Origin: JBJKPP01 sp046706145
Lineage (GTDB): Bacteria > Bacteroidota > Ignavibacteria > Ignavibacteriales > Ignavibacteriaceae
Direction: 5' to 3'
DNA: 35,526 bases
NCBI GenBank assembly: GCA_046706145.1
Contig: JBJKPP010000122.1
Coordinates: 1-35,526 of the forward strand
Of the stretch, positions 1 through 8,289 are shown one piece after another; position 1 is the stretch's first letter; each line of letters opens with the position of its first letter. The translations under genes and the position numbers were made by a program. Under the pieces are notes generated by a model. The model was not told the DNA's origin, did no database searches, and saw only the letters and a list, made by a program, of their open reading frames with translations.

Positions 1-951
1 GTTTAAGATATCTTTAATTTTATCATTCAATTCGTTTAATGAAATTTCATCGTACATTATATCAAGATTCTTCACCTTCCAATCATTTGCCAACTTGTTC
101 CATATCTCTTTTCTAATTTCCATGTTGCAGTGAGCGGAATCGATACCAAGAAGAGAAACTCCCCTAAGGATAAGTGGATATACTGATAAATTCAATGAAC
201 TGTTTGATAACAATCCACAAATAGCTACAGCTCCACCCGTCTTTGTCGACTTTATTGCTTGTTCTAAAAATTTCCCGCCTACAACATCAATTACATTTCC
301 CCATCTTTCATGCATTAGAAGTTTATCAGAATCAGAAAGTAATATTTCTCTATTAACCACGTTACTCGCACCAATTTTTTCCAGAAAATCTTTCTTATAA
401 AATTTTCCCGTAGCAGCGGTTATATTTTTATAGCCTGCCCTCTGTAAAATTGCAATGGACATTGAGCCTACACCGCCAGTTGCACCAGTTACTAAAAATT
501 CATCTCGCCTATCGCTTAAACCATTTTTTCCCATTTTAAATAATGACAGCGCAGCTGTAAATCCCGCTGTACCATAAACCATGGCTTCTTTTAATGATAA
601 TCCCTTCGATAATTTTAATACCCATTCTGAAGGAACACTTATATACTGAGAGAATCCGCCAAATACATTTGCACCTAATTCAAAGCCTGTTACAATTACC
701 TCGTCCCCTTCGGAAAATAATTTCGATTTGGTCTTCACAACAATTCCAGCCGCATCAATTCCCGGAATATGGGGATATTTTTTAGTCACTCCTTTATGCC
801 CTGTTGCCGATAACGCATCCTTATAGTTCAAGGATGAATATTTCACGTTAATCAAAAGATCCCCTTTGGGCAAGAAACCTTCATCTTTTTCTACAATCCG
901 AGTTTCAATTTTACCTGCTATTTCTTCCGCCACAAATGCTAAAAACTTCAT
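1..951 (-). CDS. YhdH/AcuI-type zinc-free quinone oxidoreductase (3' end cut by window)
   Basis: This is a medium-chain dehydrogenase/reductase of the YhdH/YhfP family, whose characterised members (AcuI) reduce acrylyl-CoA with NADPH. The ATG lies at 951-949, and 317 codons are visible before the window edge. The family is usually about 325-330 residues, so only the last few are missing. Visible marks are an N-terminal GroES-like segment with the SLNYKDAL motif, the stretch HIPGIDAAG, and the cofactor-binding loop VTGATGGVGS with family-typical residues following (SMSIAILQRAGY). No catalytic or structural zinc cysteine cluster is seen, which fits the zinc-free subgroup. The gene is transcribed away from the SNF2 cassette, with about 250 bp between them. 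The exact substrate cannot be told from sequence. Confidence 0.88.
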   Translation of the reverse strand, partial: MKFLAFVAEEIAGKIETRIVEKDEGFLPKGDLLINVKYSSLNYKDALSATGHKGVTKKYPHIPGIDAAGIVVKTKSKLFSEGDEVIVTGFELGANVFGGFSQYISVPSEWVLKLSKGLSLKEAMVYGTAGFTAALSLFKMGKNGLSDRRDEFLVTGATGGVGSMSIAILQRAGYKNITAATGKFYKKDFLEKIGASNVVNREILLSDSDKLLMHERWGNVIDVVGGKFLEQAIKSTKTGGAVAICGLLSNSSLNLSVYPLILRGVSLLGIDSAHCNMEIRKEIWNKLANDWKVKNLDIMYDEISLNELNDKIKDILN

Positions 952-1130
952 TTTCAGTAGTCCTCAAATAATATTGGAGGTTATTATTTCTAAGAGAAGA
1001 ATCGCAAAGCATAAAATATTAAAAAAATCTCAAAAATGGCTGAATTCTATGGCCATAAATCATATTAACTAATGGGGCATATTTTCGTCGATTTTAGAGT
1101 ATCAAAATGGAACCCAATTAAGGTATGGTA

Positions 1131-1136
1131 TATAAT
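1131..1136 (+). promoter_or_regulatory. Candidate -10 box upstream of the SNF2 cassette
   Basis: A perfect TATAAT lies about 70 bp before the start of the 172-aa gene in the divergent intergenic region 952-1204. The matching -35 region is poor (TGGAAC 17 bp upstream shares only half the consensus), so this is a tentative promoter call. Confidence 0.3.
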
Positions 1137-1193
1137 TTGTGTACTATTTTGCAACAATTAAAATTTGACTGATTTTTTAACCTTGGCCTTAAC

Positions 1194-1199
1194 AGGAGG
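1194..1199 (+). promoter_or_regulatory. Strong Shine-Dalgarno of the 172-aa gene
   Basis: A perfect AGGAGG sits five bases before the ATG at 1205. It fixes the start and supports the reading frame as a real, expressed gene. Confidence 0.75.
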
Positions 1200-1204
1200 A
1201 AAAA

Positions 1205-1723
1205 ATGGAATTATCCAGAATCGCATTTTTGGAAACATACAATCTTGAGGATAACGGTGGTATTATGGGCGCTATTTTAGTAACAGACACAGAAACTAAA
1301 CCTATTGAATTTAGGGTTACAGCACCTATAAAAACCACAAATTTTCAGAAGACACTTTACGGAGACGTTTTATCTGAACACATACTTGTTGAATTGATCT
1401 CCCTGCCTCTCATAAATGCTATAAACGAAGAGGTTGATTTGATTGTAGTGAAAGACCCCTTGTTTTTGGGTGTTAATAATAAGCAAGGTATTAGGGTGGT
1501 AAGAATTACCAATTCTGATGGGAAAGAGAAAAGTAATAATAGCAATTATGTTGGAATAAACACCTCTAGTATGTTCATAGAGACTTCCAAGAAATACGAA
1601 TCAGAATTACAGGAAATTAAGGAGTTGATGACCGAGCTTTCTGAAGGCCGCAACCTTTTAGAGCCTTTTGAAAGATTAAAAGTTGCTTGCGAACAGGTAC
1701 ATCTGCAAAAAACGAGTGAATAA
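1205..1723 (+). CDS. Unrecognised 172-aa protein, first gene of the SNF2 cassette
   Basis: I do not recognise a named family with certainty. The protein has no signal peptide and no membrane segment. The N-terminal part (about 1-125) looks like a compact alpha/beta domain, with strands such as GAILVTDTETKPIEF and IEFRVTAPI, followed by the segment VELISLPLINAI. The C-terminal part (about 130-172) is charged and helical (ESELQEIKELMTEL), suggesting a short coiled coil. A perfect AGGAGG precedes the ATG. The stop is only 11 nt before the start of the SNF2-like ATPase, so the two are almost certainly cotranscribed and probably act together. The residue pattern around the TKP-x-EFR-x-T stretch looks conserved rather than random, but I cannot name the family. 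A role as accessory or substrate adaptor for the ATPase is inference only. Confidence 0.8.
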   Translation: MELSRIAFLETYNLEDNGGIMGAILVTDTETKPIEFRVTAPIKTTNFQKTLYGDVLSEHILVELISLPLINAINEEVDLIVVKDPLFLGVNNKQGIRVVRITNSDGKEKSNNSNYVGINTSSMFIETSKKYESELQEIKELMTELSEGRNLLEPFERLKVACEQVHLQKTSE

Positions 1724-1734
1724 ATTTATTAATA

Positions 1735-4542
1735 ATGTATAAGATTTTAAGGAAAAAAGTTGCCTCCACGGTCAACGATATTGATGCACCGGAACAGTTT
1801 GAATGGTTAAAATGGCTTAGAGCACCTCACAACGAATCACTTCCTATAGATAATATATATCATACAGTTAAAGAAGTTACTGACCTAAACCTACAACTTT
1901 CTGCACCATTGTCGGAAAAGATAGAACTCGATGAAATAGAGACCGAATTAGTTGAGGGAAAATATCAGAAGAAATTTTTTATTTCTAAGGTTAAAACAAA
2001 TAAGGTTTTCTTAAAACTCGCCCGTCCACAGACAAAAAAAATACAACTCTTTGACCCAAGCGGAACAAGCGTTATATTTTCATCAAAGATAGAACATAAA
2101 GATGACAAAACTTTAATTACAAATAAATTAGGTAAAGCTTCAACTACTGTTACTAAACTAGATACATCTGTCCAAAACTATTCATTAAATGCTTCGAGTC
2201 CTGCAATTTCAAAGTTGGACTTCGTGCCGGATAAACCAGTTACATACGATAAAATGGAACACGCTGAAAACAAAGTAACAAAGATTGAGTTACTGAATGT
2301 TAATAATGATGACGCAGTAAAAATTGACAACTTTAATTTATTAATGGGAGCTCCTGATATCAGATTTATTGACGTTTCGGATATTCGTAATCTCCTGGAT
2401 TCATTGTACAATCAAAAAATTAATACCACCACTCATAAAGTTAAAATTGATTATTTAAACTCTGTACCTCAAATTGCTAAGGCTAAAATATTGAACGCCG
2501 AGAATTTGAGAGTTCCGACGTATTTTTTAAAAAATATCTTCTTAAACAAGATAAAAATTTCCATAAACTTATTACAAAATATCTCGGAAGCAGAAACTTA
2601 TCAAAAAGAATTATCTTCATATAATAATTCAGAGCCTGCTGAAGAAGAAATAGTTTATTTGCCAGTGTATGAAGACCAATCTATACTGGAATATGTTGAT
2701 CACTTGCTCAATGACAATAAGGCTCCAGAGGAGGTGGAGCAGGAACCTGTTGTAGAAGAAACAAAAGATGTTGAGGAATCTAAAAATCTAGTTTTGGACC
2801 TGAACGACTACTTATTAGAATTCCAAAAAGAAGGCGTCAAATTTTTATTAAAAAATAAAAAGTGTTTACTAAATGATGAACCTGGACTAGGGAAAACTGT
2901 TCAAGCCGTTTTTGCACTTAAAATGCTGCTGGATGATAAGAAAATAAAATCCTTTTTGATAGTTTGTAGAAGTGAACAAATTGGAAACCTAACATACAGC
3001 GAACAACTAGGAAAACCCATAGGATGGGAAGGTCATTTGACAAAATTTCTCACCAAAGATTCTTTCTCTAGTGTAACTGGAGATAAAGAAGAAAGAAGGA
3101 AAATTTGGGAAGAGAAAAAACCGGGTTATCTGGTAACTTATGAAGACTTAGTTTATGACATAGAAATAGGTTCAATTAATAATGACACACTGAAAAATAT
3201 AGATTGTATCATACTCGACGACGCTGAGGAATTATCAAATGTTAAAATAGAAGTCAGCAGCGAAATAAAGAATATTTCATCAAATTACATATGGTATTTC
3301 TCTGGTCAACCTGATAAGTATATACAAGATAGTCTGAAAAGTATTGATGAAACCAAGGGTTCCATGCTTTCTTTAAGAAGAAGCAAAGAAGAACTATTTG
3401 GTAAGCTTCAAAATATTATTAGAAAAGAAGTTTGGGTTGACTTAGATGAAGAACAAAGAGTCGAATATGATAATACCCTCCAGATCGGAAAAGAAAAAAT
3501 ATCGAAACTTCTACAAGCTGGGAATCCGTTTATTGTTCAATCAAATATATATACCCTTCTACATCAACTGAAGCAAATTTGTAACTTTTCTGAAAGCAAA
3601 AATTCAAGTCGGAAAGCAGAATCTTTGATAAAAAAGATTGAACAGCTTGTTAGGAATGACAAAAAGGTCATGATTGTTTCCCAGTACGATAAAATGGGAA
3701 CAAATAAAATTGCTCATTTACTAAGGGAGAGTGGCATATCATACCTGTCGTGCAACAATGGTATGTCAATTACGGAATTAGAAAATATAAAGAAACAATT
3801 TAAAAGAGATAGAAAAATATCCGTTCTAATTAACGGACTAAAATCTTCAAGGTCCTCAAGGATTGCTGAAGTTGGTTATTTTATTCATTTCGATCAATGG
3901 TGGAATCCTTCTTCAGTATGGAAAATGGAAGATACAATCTCAAAACCACATGAAGATACTTTCAGGTTGAAAGAGAACATTATTATCTATGAATATTTCA
4001 CTAAAAACACTTTTGAAGAAGAGCTTAGAAAGTTACTTTGTAAAAAGGGATTGCTCAATAGAGAGATCGTTGAACTTCTCAATGCAGAAACCATTAATGA
4101 AATTGTATCAATAGATGAATGGATGGAAATACTAGGGATTGATTCTAATACCGTTGAAGAAGAACCGGTATCTGATAAATTAAAAGTAATTTCAAAAACT
4201 GACCTAACTCGTAAAATAGAGATCTTCTTTTCAAGGATAGGATACAAAAATGTTTCCTTAAGTAAGGGGAAGCGTAACGACGAGTTTAATATGGTAGGAA
4301 CATTAATTACCGAAAACAGAAAAATAAAAATGTCCGCCAAATGTTTGTTATCAGAAGAATATAGTACAGATGATATTATGGAAGGTATAAGCACACTGGA
4401 ATTAGACAAATACAGTGAAAAGAAATTTTTAATTCACTTCAACGAATCTTCGGAAAATGTATTATCTTTATTAAAATCATCAGTAATAGTAATCAACAAA
4501 GATTTACTCGCCAATTACCTTGCAGATTTCCTTCTAATTTAA
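1735..4542 (+). CDS. SNF2-like superfamily 2 ATPase with eroded motifs and possible Mrr-like C-terminal domain
   Basis: The 935-aa protein has three parts. Residues 1-350 match nothing I know and are lysine-rich. Residues about 357-800 are an SNF2-type helicase core: a Q-like segment (LLEFQKEG, near 361-368), an intact Walker A DEPGLGKT (381-388, Lys387), and the SNF2 signature FDQWWNP (719-725). Motif II reads DDAE (495-498) in place of DEAH. In motif VI the positions of the two usual arginines are Thr734 and Lys737, so ATP hydrolysis or coupling may be weak. Residues about 821-935 resemble a restriction-endonuclease-like (Mrr) fold: RIGYKNVS, an Asp near 849, SAKC with Lys869, and a closing VIVINKDLLANYL. 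SNF2 proteins translocate on double-stranded DNA or remodel protein-DNA complexes. The gene follows the 172-aa gene by 11 nt and its stop overlaps that of the convergent CBS gene by 3 nt. A defence or repair role is inference. Confidence 0.85.
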   Translation: MYKILRKKVASTVNDIDAPEQFEWLKWLRAPHNESLPIDNIYHTVKEVTDLNLQLSAPLSEKIELDEIETELVEGKYQKKFFISKVKTNKVFLKLARPQTKKIQLFDPSGTSVIFSSKIEHKDDKTLITNKLGKASTTVTKLDTSVQNYSLNASSPAISKLDFVPDKPVTYDKMEHAENKVTKIELLNVNNDDAVKIDNFNLLMGAPDIRFIDVSDIRNLLDSLYNQKINTTTHKVKIDYLNSVPQIAKAKILNAENLRVPTYFLKNIFLNKIKISINLLQNISEAETYQKELSSYNNSEPAEEEIVYLPVYEDQSILEYVDHLLNDNKAPEEVEQEPVVEETKDVEESKNLVLDLNDYLLEFQKEGVKFLLKNKKCLLNDEPGLGKTVQAVFALKMLLDDKKIKSFLIVCRSEQIGNLTYSEQLGKPIGWEGHLTKFLTKDSFSSVTGDKEERRKIWEEKKPGYLVTYEDLVYDIEIGSINNDTLKNIDCIILDDAEELSNVKIEVSSEIKNISSNYIWYFSGQPDKYIQDSLKSIDETKGSMLSLRRSKEELFGKLQNIIRKEVWVDLDEEQRVEYDNTLQIGKEKISKLLQAGNPFIVQSNIYTLLHQLKQICNFSESKNSSRKAESLIKKIEQLVRNDKKVMIVSQYDKMGTNKIAHLLRESGISYLSCNNGMSITELENIKKQFKRDRKISVLINGLKSSRSSRIAEVGYFIHFDQWWNPSSVWKMEDTISKPHEDTFRLKENIIIYEYFTKNTFEEELRKLLCKKGLLNREIVELLNAETINEIVSIDEWMEILGIDSNTVEEEPVSDKLKVISKTDLTRKIEIFFSRIGYKNVSLSKGKRNDEFNMVGTLITENRKIKMSAKCLLSEEYSTDDIMEGISTLELDKYSEKKFLIHFNESSENVLSLLKSSVIVINKDLLANYLADFLLI

Positions 4543-4994
4543 TCTTTTACAGTCTCAACAGAAGCTGTACCTTTTATATAATGAATTAATTGGTCAATCA
4601 TATATTCCTTTTCTCCGATTATAGCCTTAACCACATCACCTATAGAAATTATTCCTACTAATTTGCCATTAGCTAAAACAGGAAGGTGTCTAATCTTTTT
4701 ATTTGTCATTAAAGCCATACACTCGCCTACATCTTGCCCCGGCTCTACATAAAAAACCTTTGAAGACATTATTTCTTTCACTGGAATTTCTTTTGAAGAC
4801 CTCCCTAATAAAACCACTTTCCTGGCATAATCTCTTTCAGAAAAAATGCCAACAACATTATCATCTTCAATTACAAGGAGAGCCCCTACTTCTTTTTCAG
4901 CCATCAATTTTAATGCATCGAAAACTTTGCTTTCAGGGTGAACAGACCAAACTTCTGCCCCTTTTCTTTCCAAGATTTGAGTTACTTTCTCCAT
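4539..4994 (-). CDS. Two-CBS-domain protein
   Basis: This small cytosolic protein of 151 residues consists of a Bateman pair of CBS domains: one at about 19-65 (DALKLMAEKEVGALLV, then VVGIFSERDYAR) and one at about 78-128 (ECMALMTNKKIRHLPV, then LVGIISIGDVVKAII). Stand-alone CBS pairs bind adenine nucleotides and act as energy sensors or regulators; the partner is not evident here. A reading frame opens at a TTG at 4997, but the adjacent ATG at 4994 preceded by AAAGGATC is the more natural start. Its stop codon overlaps that of the convergent SNF2 gene, so the two transcripts interfere at their 3' ends. Confidence 0.9.
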   Translation of the reverse strand: MEKVTQILERKGAEVWSVHPESKVFDALKLMAEKEVGALLVIEDDNVVGIFSERDYARKVVLLGRSSKEIPVKEIMSSKVFYVEPGQDVGECMALMTNKKIRHLPVLANGKLVGIISIGDVVKAIIGEKEYMIDQLIHYIKGTASVETVKD

Positions 4995-5174
4995 CAAATG
5001 ATCCTTTCTTTTTGTTTTGTGGTTTCAAAAAAAACAATTGGAAAGACGAAAATAACCGGTAAAAAGAAATGCTTATGACAATTTAGAACTATATAGTTAA
5101 AAAACAAGAAAAATGTTATACTTTTTTAATATCTAATACCATTGCCTATAACAACTATCTATAGCATACAAAAA

Positions 5175-7118
5175 TTACCTTGCTGATTTCCTCTCTTTTA
5201 TAATATTTATTAAGCTTCCGGCTAGAACCATTTCTATTTGTCTTGTTGATAAATTGTGTCTTAGTTTAAAACTTAGACCTGAAGAAATATCTTTTATAAT
5301 AATATTTTTCTTTTGCGGAATTGTACTCCTAAGATTTTCTAAAACTAAAATGTTTCCTTGCCCTATTTTGTTGTATTCATTTTTATCAACAAAAGTAAGT
5401 GGAAGAATTCCAAAATTAATCAGGTTCTGCCAGTGAATTCTTGCAAAACTCTTTGCTATTACAAATCTTAATCCTAAAAACCTGGGAGCTATTGCTGCGT
5501 GCTCTCTTGATGATCCCTGCCCATAATTTTCTCCACCTACAATAATAAAACCAGTATTTTGATTTTCAATGGCCCGGTCATAAAAAGATTCATCAATTTG
5601 GCTATATACGAATTTGCTTATTTCAGGAATATTACTCCTGTAAGGAAGAACCTTTGCTCCTGCGGGCATAATTTCATCAGTAGAAATATTATCTGCTACT
5701 TTCAGTAAAACCGGGATTTCATACTTATCATTCAATGTATCAAATTCAGGAAGAGAAGCTATGTTTGGACCTTTTTCTAATTTAATGTCATGTCCATTTT
5801 TAGGTGGTTTGACAAGCATTTCAGTATTTAAAATTATTTTATCAGGCTCACTGAATTTTGGATATTCCTTTTCAAGTGTCCTCGGGTCAGTAATTACACC
5901 TTTCAGCGCTGAAGCGGCTGCTGTTTCAGGGCTGCACAGATAAACAGAATCTTCTTTGGTTCCCGACCTTCCAGGAAAATTTCTTGGAACTGTTCTAAGG
6001 CTAATTCTTCCCGTTGCAGGAGCCTGCCCCATACCTATGCAACCATTGCATCCTGCTTGGTGTATCCGGGCTCCAGCGTGAACTAGTTTTCTAAGTAAAC
6101 CCAGGTCAATTAAGTTCTCTAATATCTGTCTCGAAGTAGGATTAATATCAAACGAAACTCTATCGTACACCTGCTTCCCTTCTACAATTAATGCAGCAAC
6201 TGCAAAATCTCTTAACCCAGGATTTGCAGAAGAACCAATATAAGATTGATAAATTTCTTTACCGGCAACATCTTTTACACGCACAACATTTCCAGGACTA
6301 CTTGGCTGAGCAATTAGGGGTTCAAGCTCCGATAAATTGATCTCTTCATTTTCATCATATTCTGCATCAGAATCTGTTTTTAACTCAATCCAATCCTCTT
6401 CTCTACCTTGAGTTTTCAAGAATTCTCTAACTTTTTCATCAGATGGAAATACTGAGGTAGTTGCGCCTAACTCTGCACCCATATTTGTAATTACATGTCT
6501 ATCCATTGCAGTCAGGTTATCTAGGCCCGGCCCATAATATTCCACTATCCTTCCCACTCCTCCTTTTACACTATGCCGGCGGAGCATTTCTAAAATAACA
6601 TCCTTTGCACTAACCCAATCAGGTAACTTTCCAATTAACTTCACTCCTAAGACTTTAGGCATGCTAACATAAAACGGTTCGCCAGCTATTGCTAAGGCAA
6701 CTTCCAGTCCACCTGCTCCTATTGCAAGCATTCCAAGCGAACCTGCAGCAGGTGTATGGCTGTCAGAACCAAGCAGTGTTTTACCAGGAATACCAAATCT
6801 TTCCATATGAACAGGATGGCTAACACCATTTCCTGGTCTGCTATACCAGACTCCAAACTTCTTACAAGCGCTTCTCAAAAAAAGATGATCATCAGCATTT
6901 TTATAATCCTCTTGAATAAGATTATGATCTACATATTGGGCAGATAACTCGGTTTTTGCTTTTTCTACTCCCATCGCTTCGACTTCAAGCATTACTAGTG
7001 TTCCGGTTGCATCTTGGGTTAGAGTTTGATCTATTTTTAATCCGATTTCTTTCCCCAGAGCCATCTCTCCGCTGACAAGGTGACTTTCAATTAGTTTTTG
7101 TGTTACATTTTTTCCCAT
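5175..7118 (-). CDS. Aconitate hydratase, Aquifex-type (about 640-aa subfamily)
   Basis: Isomerises citrate to isocitrate through cis-aconitate with a [4Fe-4S] cluster (TCA cycle, cytosol). The 647-aa length and domain order fit the short Aquifex-type aconitases: catalytic N-terminal domains with LLGSDSHTPAAG (115-126), the cluster loop AGCNGCIGMGQAP with Cys357 and Cys360, then NFPGRSGT and YLCSPETAAASA (Cys395), and a C-terminal swivel domain with GGENYGQGSSREHAA and SFARIHWQNLINFG. The usual first cluster-ligand motif GSCTN reads GSSAN (295-299), with Ser at the Cys position. Cys395 may provide the third ligand, possibly as a trait of the whole subfamily. The gene is single, with about 170-220 bp of free sequence on either side. 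A homoaconitase-like substrate range cannot be excluded, but 2-methyl or homo-substrates are less likely. Confidence 0.92.
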   Translation of the reverse strand: MGKNVTQKLIESHLVSGEMALGKEIGLKIDQTLTQDATGTLVMLEVEAMGVEKAKTELSAQYVDHNLIQEDYKNADDHLFLRSACKKFGVWYSRPGNGVSHPVHMERFGIPGKTLLGSDSHTPAAGSLGMLAIGAGGLEVALAIAGEPFYVSMPKVLGVKLIGKLPDWVSAKDVILEMLRRHSVKGGVGRIVEYYGPGLDNLTAMDRHVITNMGAELGATTSVFPSDEKVREFLKTQGREEDWIELKTDSDAEYDENEEINLSELEPLIAQPSSPGNVVRVKDVAGKEIYQSYIGSSANPGLRDFAVAALIVEGKQVYDRVSFDINPTSRQILENLIDLGLLRKLVHAGARIHQAGCNGCIGMGQAPATGRISLRTVPRNFPGRSGTKEDSVYLCSPETAAASALKGVITDPRTLEKEYPKFSEPDKIILNTEMLVKPPKNGHDIKLEKGPNIASLPEFDTLNDKYEIPVLLKVADNISTDEIMPAGAKVLPYRSNIPEISKFVYSQIDESFYDRAIENQNTGFIIVGGENYGQGSSREHAAIAPRFLGLRFVIAKSFARIHWQNLINFGILPLTFVDKNEYNKIGQGNILVLENLRSTIPQKKNIIIKDISSGLSFKLRHNLSTRQIEMVLAGSLINIIKERKSAR

Positions 7119-7256
7119 AATATTATCGCTAATTCAAATAATTATTGTAAGATATGAAAAAGAAACAAATTATGTAAACTGTATGTGATTTGAAGAATTG
7201 TATGGTTCGTTTTCAGAAAAGAATTGAAGTGGGAAAATATTTAAGTCCAAAATAAA

Positions 7257-7281
7257 AAAAGCCCGAATACTTCGGGCTTTT
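7257..7281 (-). terminator. Rho-independent terminator after the NTF2-like gene
   Basis: A perfect GCCCGAA/TTCGGGC stem (7261-7267 with 7271-7277) closes a 3-nt loop. It is extended by A:T pairs, with an A run on the left that becomes a U-tract when read on the minus strand. It lies about 55 bp after the stop of the gene at 7337-7786 and separates it from the aconitase gene. The T run on the right side also allows some plus-strand termination. Confidence 0.85.
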
Positions 7282-7336
7282 AATTTAACAGTTCGCCTTA
7301 ACTTCTTTTTATAAAATAATAATCAGCTTCATGTTA

Positions 7337-7786
7337 TTATTTATTTGCAGCCTCCAGGGTATAAACACCACTAAGAATTTGCCAATTTCCATCAACTTTC
7401 AGCAACGTTAAGAACCCTGATTCCTTAACACGAGTATCTAATAATTCTACTTTTGCAATAGCAGTATTATCATGTACATCAAGAGAATTGATATTTAATT
7501 TCGATTTCCATGCACCAATTTTTCCATTCTTAACCATATCAATATATTCATCTCGAGTTAAAGGAGTCTGACTCTTTGTAAAATTGTTACACTTGACAAA
7601 GGAAAAATTCTTGGACAAAATGCCATCTAAAGTGTTAAAGTCATTATTTTCAGTAGCGTTTACAAATTTTTCTATAGTACTTTTTACTGTTGTTTCTTCG
7701 CTGGGGCTAGGATTTACCATACCAAACGTAAGAATGGAAAACGATAAAATTAGAACGACCACAGAAATTCTCTTTATTAATTCCAT
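7337..7786 (-). CDS. Exported NTF2-like (SnoaL/DUF4440-type) protein
   Basis: The 149-aa protein starts with a typical secretion signal (KR followed by a hydrophobic stretch at residues 7-23). The remainder reads as one NTF2-like alpha+beta cone: a helix IEKFVNATENNDFNTLDGIL, then NFSFVK, a helix RDEYIDMVKNG, and strands TAIAKVELLDTRVKESG and DGNWQILSGVYTLE. Proteins of this fold are often periplasmic ligand-binding or catalytically uncharacterised domains; no lipobox or catalytic residue set is visible. The ATG is preceded by AGAGGTGA. It is a single-gene unit, with its own terminator behind it and about 260 bp of free sequence ahead. The specific function is unknown. Confidence 0.72.
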   Translation of the reverse strand: MELIKRISVVVLILSFSILTFGMVNPSPSEETTVKSTIEKFVNATENNDFNTLDGILSKNFSFVKCNNFTKSQTPLTRDEYIDMVKNGKIGAWKSKLNINSLDVHDNTAIAKVELLDTRVKESGFLTLLKVDGNWQILSGVYTLEAANK

Positions 7787-8046
7787 AATTCACCTCTATT
7801 GTAATAATTTTTTAATGCGTAAACGTTACAAAGTTACATTATAAATACGTTATATATTTTAAGTTCGGTGATATAGTTTGATAGATGGTTTATTCAATTG
7901 TTAGAACTCACATATTAAATAGCAGCACCTGTAATAAAAATTTCCATATATGTGAGCAATCTAATAAATCTATTATGATGTGATCCTCATATAAAAAATT
8001 TGTGATATTTTTTATATTTTTGATGAATATCCTATAAGTATTAACA

Positions 8047-8289
8047 ATGAAAAAAGTAAAAGGCAGTCTTTATATAACGTTTGTTTTAGGCATAATTTCT
8101 TTCATTTTTTTATTTGTTGATATAGTTATAATACTTAATCTTCAGAAAGGAATTGTTGATCAACAATTTGAAATGAGAGTAATTACCTACAGCATAATTC
8201 CATTTGCCCTTTTTTATATCTCATTTTTTACCTCTTTTTACTATATAATAAAGTTTCTCAAGAAAAGTATTAAACGGATCTATCCATAA
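8047..8289 (+). CDS. Small two-helix membrane protein, function unknown
   Basis: This 80-aa frame has two clear hydrophobic segments (about 9-32 and 46-68) and lysine/arginine-rich ends, the build expected of a small inner-membrane protein with both termini in the cytoplasm. It is not recognised. The stop codon abuts the stop of the convergent polB gene with no spacer. There is no good Shine-Dalgarno before the ATG, which lowers confidence. The composition (frequent Phe and Ile with positively charged ends) is not what a random AT-rich frame in this window usually gives. Confidence 0.5.
   Translation: MKKVKGSLYITFVLGIISFIFLFVDIVIILNLQKGIVDQQFEMRVITYSIIPFALFYISFFTSFYYIIKFLKKSIKRIYP

Noticed and set aside
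594..1072. Two plus-strand frames of 60-70 codons
   Set aside because: The first lies antisense inside the oxidoreductase gene, and the second mostly so; neither has a ribosome site and the composition is unlike a real protein.
3987..4409. 140-codon minus-strand frame
   Set aside because: Antisense to the C-terminal part of the SNF2 gene, serine-rich and without a start signal.
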